Assembly: GCA_964579725.1 (NCBI GenBank) | Contig: CAZOHG010000050.1 | Coordinates: 1-25,896 of the forward strand | Length of the DNA: 25,896 nucleotides | Direction: 5' to 3' | DNA from: CAZOHG01 sp964579725 | GTDB taxonomy: Bacteria > Zhuqueibacterota > JdFR-76 > BMS3Abin05 | Shown: one piece after another, positions 1-7,682 of the stretch | How the letters are laid out: each line of letters starts with the position of its first letter | Numbering within the stretch: the first letter of the stretch is position 1 | Notes under the pieces: model-generated | Told to the model about the DNA's origin: nothing | What the model saw: only the letters and a program-made list of their open reading frames with translations | Database searches by the model: none | Translations under genes and position numbers: made by a program

Positions 1-185
1 CATAAAATTCGGGAAAACTGTCTTAGTTTGTGTCCCAAATCCAATCTTGAAACGGAAAAAATTTTTTTTTGGTGTGTTTTCGATTGACGAACAAGAAACG
101 CAGATTTTTGATTTTAGAAGTCCTTCCCGTTTCCACACATGGTCTAAAACCGAACCCGCCCCTTTCCTGGCGGCTGGCACAGGCT
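1..185 (-). repeat. Dispersed ~186-bp repeat, left copy (3' of the M1 aminopeptidase gene)
   Basis: Read on the minus strand, this segment aligns almost end to end with 25589-25776 on the plus strand. By eye identity is roughly three quarters, with short indels. Shared blocks include TTTAGACC, TGTGGAAACGGGAA, TTGGATTTGGGAC and CCGAATTTTATG. Both copies begin with a GC-rich hairpin (here CCGCC...GGCGG) followed by an A/T-rich part. It starts about 16 nt after the aminopeptidase stop and reads in the same direction as that gene. The match reaches base 1, so the element may extend beyond the window. No protein-coding signal is seen. Confidence 0.75.
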
Positions 186-200
186 CGGCAGGCAAAATTG

Positions 201-2201
201 TCACCTTTCCAACACAATTTTTTTAACGCTGCGGGAATGCCCCTGTTGCAGCAAACAAAAATAGAGGCCGGAGGGGAGTTGGTCCTTCCAATCGCTTTTT
301 CCGTGCCAAATCACCTTCCCGGCTCCGGGAGGCTGCACGCCCGAGAGGAGGGTGCGTACCTTTTGGCCAAGCAGGTTGAAAATTTCCAAACGAACCGGTT
401 GCCCAGAGGCACGGTTCCAAAAGCGAACGGTCAGTCCGGCCAAATCTACTTCTGGTTTGAACGGGTTGGGAAATGGCTCTTCCAGTCCGAAGGCGGATTT
501 GGGGTACGTTTCGGAATAATCAATCAGTTTTTTCAAAATAAAATCTTCCGGGTCGAAAATAACGCGTTGGGGAACCTGTGAAAACCGAAAAGACGAATCG
601 GTTTTGGTTTGTTCAACCCAAAGAACGCGGTCGATCGTGGAATCATCGAAAACAAATCGCAGGGTGACGGGCATTTTAAAAAGCGGCGCCAGGGTTTGGA
701 TTTGACGGACGGTGACGGTAACCTTTACCTCTCCGTCTGAAAGCGGAAACGGTTTCCATTGAAAGGTGTACGTCGGGTAACCCGCTTCAAAAAGCCACTG
801 GTGAAAAAACCAATCCAGCGGTTTCCCGAAAAGTTCTTCTGCCACCGATTGGAAATCAACGGTTGTGGCGTTGCCGTAAGCGTACCTCTGGTGGTAGGTT
901 TGCAAAATCCTGAAAAAGCGTGCCGTTCCCACCACACCGCGTAACATGTGCAGAACCCACGCACCCTTTTCGTACACCGTGTGTCCCCACATTTTAAGGG
1001 GATTGAGAACGGGAAATCGCCCCACCTGCTCGTCTTCCCGAAAATACAGAAAGGCTGCCTTGTCCATTCTTTCACGAAAGGCTTTTTCGCCGTAGGCGTG
1101 TTCAGTGTACAGCATGTCCGAATAGGTGGCAAATCCCTCGTTTAACCAGATTTCGCCCCAATCGGTGAGGGTGACACAATCTCCCCACCACTGGTGTGCC
1201 AATTCGTGGGCGTACACGCCCTCGTAACGACGGTCTCCGGTGAAGAGGCGGTCGCTGATTGTCGTCAAGGTCTGGTGTTCCATGGCGCCCTGCATGGGAG
1301 CTTCCAGCATGCCGTACTTTTTGAAAGGATACGGGCCGAATTTTTCGGAGAAAAAGCGCAACATGTCCGGGAGATTGTGAACGTCGTTTCGGACGTTTGT
1401 GCTGTCTGAAGGGTACACGAAATATTCAAGGGGAATGGAATCGCCCTGAGCCGGCAGAAAAACCTGCCGAAAACGGGCAAAATGGGAAGCGCCTACCGAC
1501 ATCAAATAGGTGGCAATGGGGAATTTCTCTTCCCAATCGACTTCTTTGAGGGTGGAAGTTAGCAGAGTGGTTTTTTGCAAAAGGCCATTGGAACCCACTG
1601 AAATCGCGGCAGGGACGCGAACCCGAAGGGTCAGGGTCGCTTTGTCCGAAGGCCGGTCAACACAGGGCATCCAGTAGCGGGTCATGGAAGGGGGGGAGGT
1701 GTACAATCCTTCCCCGACGGTAAAAACGATTTTGGGTGAAGAAAAATAGCCCCCGAATCCGTCATTTTGGGGGAACCCGCTGTAGTCAATTTGAACCGAA
1801 AGGGTGTCCGTTCCGGCAAAATCAGGAGGAAGGGAAATAATAAGGATACCGCTTTTTTGAGTCTTTTCCGCAGCGAGAGTTCCCAGCCGAACCGAATCAA
1901 CCTGCAAATTTTTGAGATTGAAATAAAGGCGATTGTGAGGAAGTGTGCCCTTCAATTTCAGAAGAATACGACAACTTCCCTGAAGGAAACCGGTTTCAAA
2001 ATTCGGTTCGATCTGCACATCGTAGTGCAGTACATCGAAATGCCACCCGGCGCTGTCCCCCGGCGTCTCCTTGAAGTGTTTCTCTGAAAGTTGGGGCTTT
2101 TCCAACTCAGAAACGGAGACAAATTCCTGTGCCCAATTGGGAATCGGCAGTTCCCACCCAAAGAGGACAAAAAAAATCAGGTAGAGGGAAAATCTATTCA
2201 C
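201..2201 (-). CDS. Secreted M1-family zinc aminopeptidase with C-terminal sorting domain
   Basis: This is a 666-residue metallopeptidase that should remove N-terminal residues from peptides outside the cytoplasm. An N-terminal hydrophobic signal peptide covers about residues 4-24. The M1 exopeptidase motif appears as GAMEH (305-309), and the zinc site is HELAH (332-336) with the third ligand Glu355 in WLNEGFATY. The last ~95 residues hold PFPNPFKP followed by LEIFNLLGQKVR and SGLYFCLL, the pattern of FlgD-like/type 9 secretion C-terminal domains, so export to the surface or medium is inferred. The start is GTG, overlapping the end of the upstream small gene by 8 nt, which suggests translational coupling. 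It is the last gene of a minus-strand proteolysis cluster. The family call is strong; the substrate is unknown. Confidence 0.93.
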   Translation of the reverse strand: MNRFSLYLIFFVLFGWELPIPNWAQEFVSVSELEKPQLSEKHFKETPGDSAGWHFDVLHYDVQIEPNFETGFLQGSCRILLKLKGTLPHNRLYFNLKNLQVDSVRLGTLAAEKTQKSGILIISLPPDFAGTDTLSVQIDYSGFPQNDGFGGYFSSPKIVFTVGEGLYTSPPSMTRYWMPCVDRPSDKATLTLRVRVPAAISVGSNGLLQKTTLLTSTLKEVDWEEKFPIATYLMSVGASHFARFRQVFLPAQGDSIPLEYFVYPSDSTNVRNDVHNLPDMLRFFSEKFGPYPFKKYGMLEAPMQGAMEHQTLTTISDRLFTGDRRYEGVYAHELAHQWWGDCVTLTDWGEIWLNEGFATYSDMLYTEHAYGEKAFRERMDKAAFLYFREDEQVGRFPVLNPLKMWGHTVYEKGAWVLHMLRGVVGTARFFRILQTYHQRYAYGNATTVDFQSVAEELFGKPLDWFFHQWLFEAGYPTYTFQWKPFPLSDGEVKVTVTVRQIQTLAPLFKMPVTLRFVFDDSTIDRVLWVEQTKTDSSFRFSQVPQRVIFDPEDFILKKLIDYSETYPKSAFGLEEPFPNPFKPEVDLAGLTVRFWNRASGQPVRLEIFNLLGQKVRTLLSGVQPPGAGKVIWHGKSDWKDQLPSGLYFCLLQQGHSRSVKKIVLER

Positions 2202-2397
2202 GAAGTTTCGGGTCCTTGAAGGTTACAATTACCAGCGTTCCGATGCCGGAGAGCCCCAAATAAAGGAGTACAACCACAATATCCGGCGGATTGTGAAGAA
2301 ACAATTCCACGGCGACGCCTACAAGTCCAAGTGTTCCGGCAATGACGCCTCGAATGGCAAATCGGTCTTTTTTCTTCAGGCGTTCGAGAAGCTTCAC
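2194..2397 (-). CDS. Small two-helix membrane protein, unknown function
   Basis: This is a 67-residue protein if translation begins at the GTG at 2397, which has AAAGGA about 9 nt upstream. A longer reading from a TTG at 2424 is possible but has no clear ribosome site. A basic N-terminus (KLLERLKKKDR) is followed by two hydrophobic segments, roughly IRGVIAGTLGLVGVAVELFL and VVVLLYLGLSGIGTLVIV, joined by a short polar loop. I do not recognise the family. It lies 71 nt (44 nt from the longer start) after the HtrA gene and overlaps the aminopeptidase start, so it is probably co-expressed with both. Its reading frame is supported by the membrane pattern and gene packing rather than by homology. 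Confidence 0.6.
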   Translation of the reverse strand: MKLLERLKKKDRFAIRGVIAGTLGLVGVAVELFLHNPPDIVVVLLYLGLSGIGTLVIVTFKDPKLRE

Positions 2398-2468
2398 AGC
2401 GAGAATTCCTTTCGTCCTGTGCAACCCGTTTCGGCAAAATCGTTGTTTGAAACGGCCCCGGAAGAAAG

Positions 2469-3998
2469 TTAGGGTATTTCCAAAAAGAGGTGCGTTTGGG
2501 TGTCACCACCTTTGACGAGCAGAATGAGCACATCTCCCTTGTGCGCTTTTTTCAAAACAGCATTAAAATCGTGCTTGGTCTTGACAGGCTGGTGGTTGAC
2601 GGCCAAAATTAAATAGCCGGGGCGCAGGTGAGCGTAGAACGCTTTGCTGAAGGGTTCCACCGAATCCACCACCACACCCCTTTTCTCGGAGATTCCGTAT
2701 TCCCTTCGTGCTTTTCCATCCAAATTTTTGACGGTCAGCCCGAGAGAGGGTTTGATTTTAGGGGGCGATTTTTCGCTTTGTGCCGCCATTTGCGTGGTTT
2801 GGCGCTGCCCCAATTTGACCGGAATCTCGAGCGTTTTGCCGTTGCGGAAGACGCGCAGGTGTACGACGTCACCCGGACGCCGAAGAGCAATGAAGCTTTG
2901 AACATGGTTGGGGGAATTGACCTTCTCCTGGTCAATGGCAAGAATGATGTCCTCGGAGCGAATTCCCGCCTTTCTGGCGGGTCCGTCGTCCAGCAGATCG
3001 TCCACGTACACGCCTACCGGCCGCTTTAATCCGTACGCTCTGGCTTTGATTTCGTCCACAGGCTGCATGGCGATGCCCAGGTAAGCACGCACGACTTTCC
3101 CTGTTGTAATCAAATCCTTAGCCACCACTTTGGCCAGATTAATGGGAATCGCAAAACCGTACCCTGCGTAGTAGCCGGTTTTGGACGCAATGGCTGTGTT
3201 GATTCCAATCACTTCCCCCCGCAGATTGACCAGCGCCCCTCCGCTGTTGCCGGGATTAATAACGGCATCGGTTTGAATAAAATTCTCAATGCCAAAATTA
3301 TCCTCAATAATACGCATCTGACGTCCGATTGCACTAACAATGCCCGCGGTCACGGTAAACTTCAGTTCCAGCGGATTCCCAAAAGCCAAAACCCACTGGC
3401 CAACCTGGACGCGGTCCGAATTTCCCAAAACAGCCGGACGGAGGCTGTCCGCAGAAATTTTAATGACGGCCACTTCGGTGAGGGGATCGTAACCGACAAT
3501 TTGTGCCGGCACCGTTCGATTGTCAAATAGGGTGACTTGAATTTCGTCTGCGCCCTCCACGACGTGTGTGTTGGTTAAAATGTAGCCCTCTTTGGAAAGA
3601 ATAATTCCCGACCCGGCGTAATCCTGCCGAAAATTTTTTGGAAATTTTTTCTTGAAAAATTTCTTGTTGAAGAATTCCCAGAAGTCCTTATTTTTTCCGT
3701 GAAATTCCTCCAATTCTTTCATTGAAATCGTTTTGGCAATGTTAATGCTCACAACCGAAGGTTTGACCCGTCGGGCAATTGAAATGAACAGGTCTTCCAG
3801 TCCGCCCAATCGGGAAGTAACAGAAATCGGGTGGGAGCGGGATTTTTGAAAGCGAAAGTTCGGGTTCAGGGGCGGTTTTGTTTCCGTGGCTGTTGTGCGC
3901 TCGGTCCAATTGGTTCGGAGCGAAAGGGTCAGCCCAATGAGTACGCCGATAAGAATAAGGAAAATCGCCGGGATGAAATGTTTGGTGGTTACTTTCAT
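2469..3998 (-). CDS. htrA: HtrA/DegP-family periplasmic serine protease with two PDZ domains
   Basis: This envelope quality-control protease degrades misfolded proteins. The ATG at 3998 is preferred because AAGTGAG lies 7-8 nt upstream; a GTG at 4010 would add four residues. The 509-residue product has an N-terminal membrane anchor or signal (about residues 6-28). A trypsin-like domain follows, with the catalytic His in TNTHVVEG (about 145) and the Ser in NPGNSGGAL (about 252). PDZ1 lies near 300-400, around YLGIAMQPV and AGIRSEDIILAID, and PDZ2 near 410-500, around GVVVDSVEPFSKAF and GYLILAVN. The position of the catalytic Asp, 30 residues after the His, reads Glu (DPLTEVAVIKI), which is unusual. 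It sits 33 nt downstream of the YugP-like peptidase gene. Confidence 0.95.
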   Translation of the reverse strand: MKVTTKHFIPAIFLILIGVLIGLTLSLRTNWTERTTATETKPPLNPNFRFQKSRSHPISVTSRLGGLEDLFISIARRVKPSVVSINIAKTISMKELEEFHGKNKDFWEFFNKKFFKKKFPKNFRQDYAGSGIILSKEGYILTNTHVVEGADEIQVTLFDNRTVPAQIVGYDPLTEVAVIKISADSLRPAVLGNSDRVQVGQWVLAFGNPLELKFTVTAGIVSAIGRQMRIIEDNFGIENFIQTDAVINPGNSGGALVNLRGEVIGINTAIASKTGYYAGYGFAIPINLAKVVAKDLITTGKVVRAYLGIAMQPVDEIKARAYGLKRPVGVYVDDLLDDGPARKAGIRSEDIILAIDQEKVNSPNHVQSFIALRRPGDVVHLRVFRNGKTLEIPVKLGQRQTTQMAAQSEKSPPKIKPSLGLTVKNLDGKARREYGISEKRGVVVDSVEPFSKAFYAHLRPGYLILAVNHQPVKTKHDFNAVLKKAHKGDVLILLVKGGDTQTHLFLEIP

Positions 3999-4031
3999 GG
4001 GAAATCTCACTTTCTGTGCAAGCCGAGGCGT

Positions 4032-4712
4032 TTAATCACGCTGACTCCGCAAAATGAGCAATCGAATCAGCGTCATGGCTGAAACCGTCGCCGCAGCTAC
4101 GTAGGTTAGGGCAGCGGCGGAGAGAACCTTTTTGGCGCCGGCCAATTCCTCAGGCGATAGGAAGTGTCCTGATTCCAGTTGTTTGAGGGCTCTGGACGAC
4201 GCATTGAATTCCACCGGCAGGGTAATCAATTGGAACAACACCACTGCCGAAAAAAGAAGAATCCCAAAATTCATTAAAAGAGGCGAGCTGACAATGAGAC
4301 CGATGAAAAAGATCGGAATGGACAGGGAATTCCCGAAATTCACGGCAGGAAGAATTTGGTGCCGCCAGACAAGCGGCGCGTAGCTGACGTGGTGTTGAAT
4401 GGCGTGTCCGGTTTCGTGTGCTGCCACGCTCACTGCCGCAATGGACGACTCATTGTAATTGTGGGGCGAAAGATTGACTGTTTTGTCCCGTGGGTCGTAA
4501 TGGTCCGATAGGACCCCCGCCACTTCTTTAATTTCCACGTCGTGAATTCCATTTCGGTGCAAAATGGCTTCGGAAATCATTCGGCCGGGCTTTCCCCACG
4601 ACACGGCAGGAATTTTGCTGTATTTGTCGTAGGTGGATTTTACCTTTGCCTGAGCGTAAAAAGCCAAAATAAGGGCCGGAATTAGCAACAACATGGTTTG
4701 GTCAAAAAACAT
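4032..4712 (-). CDS. YugP-type membrane zinc metallopeptidase
   Basis: This 226-residue integral membrane protein belongs to the neutral zinc metallopeptidase (YugP/DUF2268-like) group. It begins with a hydrophobic helix (TMLLLIPALILAFYA) and carries the zinc motif HETGHAIQ at 99-106. Two or three further hydrophobic stretches follow (SIPIFFIGLIVSS, ILLFSAVVLFQLITL, and a final helix near LTYVAAATVSAMTLI). Length and the order of helix, HEXXH and helices match the family. GGGAG lies 6 nt before the ATG. A good promoter is centred 55 nt upstream, and the gene heads the run with HtrA, the small membrane protein and the M1 peptidase. The physiological substrate of the family is not well established. 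Confidence 0.88.
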   Translation of the reverse strand: MFFDQTMLLLIPALILAFYAQAKVKSTYDKYSKIPAVSWGKPGRMISEAILHRNGIHDVEIKEVAGVLSDHYDPRDKTVNLSPHNYNESSIAAVSVAAHETGHAIQHHVSYAPLVWRHQILPAVNFGNSLSIPIFFIGLIVSSPLLMNFGILLFSAVVLFQLITLPVEFNASSRALKQLESGHFLSPEELAGAKKVLSAAALTYVAAATVSAMTLIRLLILRSQRD

Positions 4713-4753
4713 ACGAAACTCCCGGAATTTTCTTTCAACCTACTGTTTTTCAT

Positions 4754-4782
4754 AATATACGAGCAGGAAAGAGAAATTTCAA
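4754..4782 (-). promoter_or_regulatory. Sigma-70-type promoter of the proteolysis cluster
   Basis: On the minus strand TTGAAA (4777-4782) and TATATT (4754-4759) are separated by exactly 17 bases. The predicted transcription start is near 4747, giving a short leader before the YugP-like gene at 4712. This is the best-scoring promoter I found by eye in the window. Confidence 0.6.
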
Positions 4783-4829
4783 GAAATCTTTGATTTGAGG
4801 CGATGGTTTTTTTCTCAACTTGCCCCTAT

Positions 4830-5345
4830 TTATTCTATTTCATTGGATTTCACGGCCTCTCGGAAGCATTGCGCCATTTTTTTGTTTTTGTCTACCAGGA
4901 AGACTTTTTGCACGGTTTTTGGCGCGAAGGCTCGAATTGTCGACACAATGGCCTCGGCGGCCTTTTCAGGCGGCACCTTTCCCACACCGGTTCCCATTCC
5001 CGGAAAAGCCAGCGTTTTGAGTCTTAGGGCGTCGGCTGTGCGCAGCGCTGCCTCCACGGCCCTTTTGACCTTTTCGACGGTCGTCCGCTGGGTTGGTTTT
5101 TCCATTGTCGGGGCGTGAAGAACGTACCGGGCTGGCAAACGGCCTGCCGTGGTTGCGACGGCTTCTCCGACAGGAATGGGTGCTTTTGCGACGGCTTCCT
5201 GTTCAATTTCCCGGCCGCCTGCCCGCTTAATGGCACCGGCCACGCCGCCACCCATTTTCCCGAAAGAATTGGCGGGGTTGACAATGGCATCCACCGCCAT
5301 TTGCGTTAAATCGCCCTCGAGGACTTCTATTTTAATTTGGCTCAT
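4830..5345 (-). CDS. Macro-domain protein (ADP-ribose / O-acetyl-ADP-ribose hydrolase type)
   Basis: The macro domain binds ADP-ribose and in bacterial members often hydrolyses O-acetyl-ADP-ribose or removes ADP-ribose from proteins. The product shows the signature elements in order: GDLTQMAVDAIVNPAN near the start, the glycine-rich GGGVAGAIKRAGG loop, ARYVLHAPTM, and FPGMGTGVGKVPPEKAAE. The third methionine (5345) is chosen as start because GGAG lies 9 nt before it. The first ATG (5369) overlaps the methyltransferase stop by 4 nt but has no ribosome site. It is the last gene of the operon with the flippase and methyltransferase. A link to surface polysaccharide is not obvious, so it may be a passenger. 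Confidence 0.9.
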   Translation of the reverse strand: MSQIKIEVLEGDLTQMAVDAIVNPANSFGKMGGGVAGAIKRAGGREIEQEAVAKAPIPVGEAVATTAGRLPARYVLHAPTMEKPTQRTTVEKVKRAVEAALRTADALRLKTLAFPGMGTGVGKVPPEKAAEAIVSTIRAFAPKTVQKVFLVDKNKKMAQCFREAVKSNEIE

Positions 5346-5365
5346 TTTCATTTTCTCCAAACGGT

Positions 5366-6205
5366 TCATTTGGTGAATAAAATGTAGGAGCGAACGCCCT
5401 CTTGAATCAACGGACGAAAGAGTTTCTCAAATTTTGTGACGTGTCCCCAAAAATAGAAAAAATTGGAAAGCTTTTCAAACACATTTTGATTCCAGGATTC
5501 CAGTTTTCGGCTTTTGAAAAAAGCTCGGTTTATTCCCCGAACGGTCCACAAAAGGAGTACCGGAATTTTGGTGGCGTATTTGATTTCCCATTCCAGCGTA
5601 CCGGCCTGTAGCACGTGAAGACCCGCCTTTTCCGCCATTGTTCTTAATTCTTCTGGGCGGTAGGCCGTGTGAAAATACTCCTCACCCTGAATTGCGTAAT
5701 TTTTCAGTTCGCCGGTTGCAATCCACCGCGGCCTGGATTTTTGGTAGTTTGGGGTGGTAAGCAGAGCCTTTCCGCCGGGCCGCAAAACGTGGGCAAAACC
5801 GTCGAAAACTTTTTGGGGGTGAAAAAGATGTTCCAAAACCTCCGAACAAATCAGCGAATCGATGGATTCTTGCTTCAAAAAGAAGAGGTTCTCAGCGCTC
5901 CCCAAAACAAAGTAAGTTCGGTCCTTCGCTGAATTAGGTAAGCTTTGCCGCGCCTTTTTAAGAACGGAAAGCGCCAAATCCACACCGACCGCTGGCCCGT
6001 TTTGGTACTCGCGAATGTACACACCCGTGTTGCACCCAACGTCCAAAAAACGTCCCTGAGCCTGGCGAACGAATTTCAGAACAAATTCTCTGCGCAACTT
6101 GCCCCGAAGCGTGCGGTACACCACTTCTTCTTCGGGGTATTTTTCACCCACCTCCTCGTAAAAAGTCCGGAGCTGTTTTTCTTCAATTCGACTCAGATTT
6201 TTCAA
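5366..6205 (-). CDS. Class I SAM-dependent methyltransferase
   Basis: This methyltransferase has a Rossmann fold. The SAM-binding motif I is FLDVGCNTGVYIREY, the acidic end of strand 2 is in AVGVDLALS, and motif IV is SIDSLICSEVLEHLFHPQ, followed by LRPGGKALLTTPNYQ, a pattern typical of UbiE/Methyltransf_11 proteins. The TTG at 6205 is preferred because AGGGA lies 7 nt upstream and just after the flippase stop. A GTG at 6235 would add ten residues and overlap the flippase by 20 nt. The position directly after a flippase gene suggests that it methylates a sugar or lipid-linked glycan, but no sequence feature proves the substrate. Confidence 0.88.
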   Translation of the reverse strand: MKNLSRIEEKQLRTFYEEVGEKYPEEEVVYRTLRGKLRREFVLKFVRQAQGRFLDVGCNTGVYIREYQNGPAVGVDLALSVLKKARQSLPNSAKDRTYFVLGSAENLFFLKQESIDSLICSEVLEHLFHPQKVFDGFAHVLRPGGKALLTTPNYQKSRPRWIATGELKNYAIQGEEYFHTAYRPEELRTMAEKAGLHVLQAGTLEWEIKYATKIPVLLLWTVRGINRAFFKSRKLESWNQNVFEKLSNFFYFWGHVTKFEKLFRPLIQEGVRSYILFTK

Positions 6206-6215
6206 TCCAACTTCC

Positions 6216-7682
6216 CTATTTTCTTGAAAAAACACGTTTCAGGGCTCTGTTTTCTTCGCGCGTAAAAAAGCCTTGTAGTGCCAGAAGGACAGGAAACAGC
6301 CCTAAGACGAAAATCTTGACCCACGCCCCGGAAAGTGCGGGAGCCCACCTTGGTAGAAAGAACACCACCGTCGCCGCCAGAACGATTTTAGCCAATCGGG
6401 CCCATTCGTACGAAATAAAATAAGCCTTTTGGGCAATCCAGTAAAGGAGTACAGCCATGGTAAAATAAGCCCCGAATGTGGCCCAGGCCGATCCCATCAT
6501 CCCGAGTAGAGGAATCAGGAGTAAATTCAGGCCAATGTTGACAATCGCGCCCGAACCCGTGACGAACGGCAGGTAACTGGTTTTCTTTTTCAGGTAAATA
6601 CCCACAAGAAAATTTACGTACACCCCGTAGAGCAAATACGAAAGCATGATTACAGGAACAATGACTGTGCTCGACCAATATTGTTCGCCGAAAATCGGTT
6701 TGCCCAAGATGCGAACCCGAACCAAGTCTTGAATGTAAAGAGAGATCGTCAAAAAAACCAGTGCCCCGCCCGCTGAAAAGTAGGTCAGGACTTTGGAAAA
6801 GACTGCCTTGGCGTTTTCCTGTTTGGACGTGGACAGAAAGAACGGGTGCCAGGCAAAACGAAAAGCCGCCACAAAAAGCGCCATGATCATGCCCAATTTG
6901 TAACCGGCGGAATAAATACCGGTTACCGCGTCGCCTAATTTTCGATCCAAAAGGACCCGGTCGATTAAATCCATAATAATGACGGCCAGGCCCGAGGGCA
7001 CGTAAGGCAATCCGAATTGCAGCAGCATTTTTTCCAAAGCAGGTACAAAGGAGAAGCGAAAATTCCGGATCAAAATGGGAGTAATGGTTAGAAAAGTAAA
7101 GAATGACGTGAGCACTTGCGCGAGGAAAATACCTTCCACCCCTTTTTTAAAGTGGACGATCAAAATAATATTGGCCGTCAAATTCACCACCACGTTGAGC
7201 AGCTTTAATGCCGTAAATTGAACGGATTTTTCCAGCGCCCGCAGGAGAATAAAGGGAATAGCGGACAGGGCATCGAAAAGCAAAATACCACCGGACAAAA
7301 TAATGAGAGTGGGAAATGACCGCCCGCCGAACACAAGTCCAGAAATAGCGTTTGGAAAAAGTTCAATCAGAGCTGTCCACAGAAGGGCAACAGCAGACAC
7401 CGAAAGGTAGGCCGTGGAGAAAAACCGTCGGCGTTCCCGTTCATCTTCCTGCAAAACGTAATGGCGCAAAAACGCCACGTCCATTCCGTAGGTGTAAAAC
7501 ACATTCATAAAGGCAAGAAAGGTGAAAACCAGGGCGGCTCGTCCGTATTCCTCTGCGGGAAGGTAGTTGGTGTAAAGCGGCAAAAGAAGAAAACCCAGCG
7601 AGCGCGTGACAATGTGACCGATTCCGTACACCACCGAATGTTTGGCCAGACGCTTGAGGCTCCCGAAAAGCGAGGTTTCCAT
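6216..7682 (-). CDS. Polysaccharide/oligosaccharide flippase (Wzx-like, MOP superfamily)
   Basis: This 488-residue polytopic membrane protein has about 12-14 hydrophobic helices along its whole length. The N-terminus LAKHSVVYGIGHIVTRSLGFLLLPLYTNYL is split here as the conserved G-x-G and LPLYTNYL parts of the polysaccharide-biosynthesis (PST) family. The middle helix DLIDRVLLDRKLGDAVTGIYSAGYKLG is also characteristic. Members move lipid-linked glycans across the inner membrane. Its ATG overlaps the stop of the AroB-like gene by one base (TAATG), so the two are translationally coupled. No glycosyltransferase genes are visible in the window, so the glycan cannot be named. Confidence 0.9.
   Translation of the reverse strand: METSLFGSLKRLAKHSVVYGIGHIVTRSLGFLLLPLYTNYLPAEEYGRAALVFTFLAFMNVFYTYGMDVAFLRHYVLQEDERERRRFFSTAYLSVSAVALLWTALIELFPNAISGLVFGGRSFPTLIILSGGILLFDALSAIPFILLRALEKSVQFTALKLLNVVVNLTANIILIVHFKKGVEGIFLAQVLTSFFTFLTITPILIRNFRFSFVPALEKMLLQFGLPYVPSGLAVIIMDLIDRVLLDRKLGDAVTGIYSAGYKLGMIMALFVAAFRFAWHPFFLSTSKQENAKAVFSKVLTYFSAGGALVFLTISLYIQDLVRVRILGKPIFGEQYWSSTVIVPVIMLSYLLYGVYVNFLVGIYLKKKTSYLPFVTGSGAIVNIGLNLLLIPLLGMMGSAWATFGAYFTMAVLLYWIAQKAYFISYEWARLAKIVLAATVVFFLPRWAPALSGAWVKIFVLGLFPVLLALQGFFTREENRALKRVFSRK

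Noticed and set aside
69..581. A plus-strand open frame at the left edge
   Set aside because: It overlaps the 3' end of the M1 peptidase and the dispersed repeat on the opposite strand, and has no recognisable domain.
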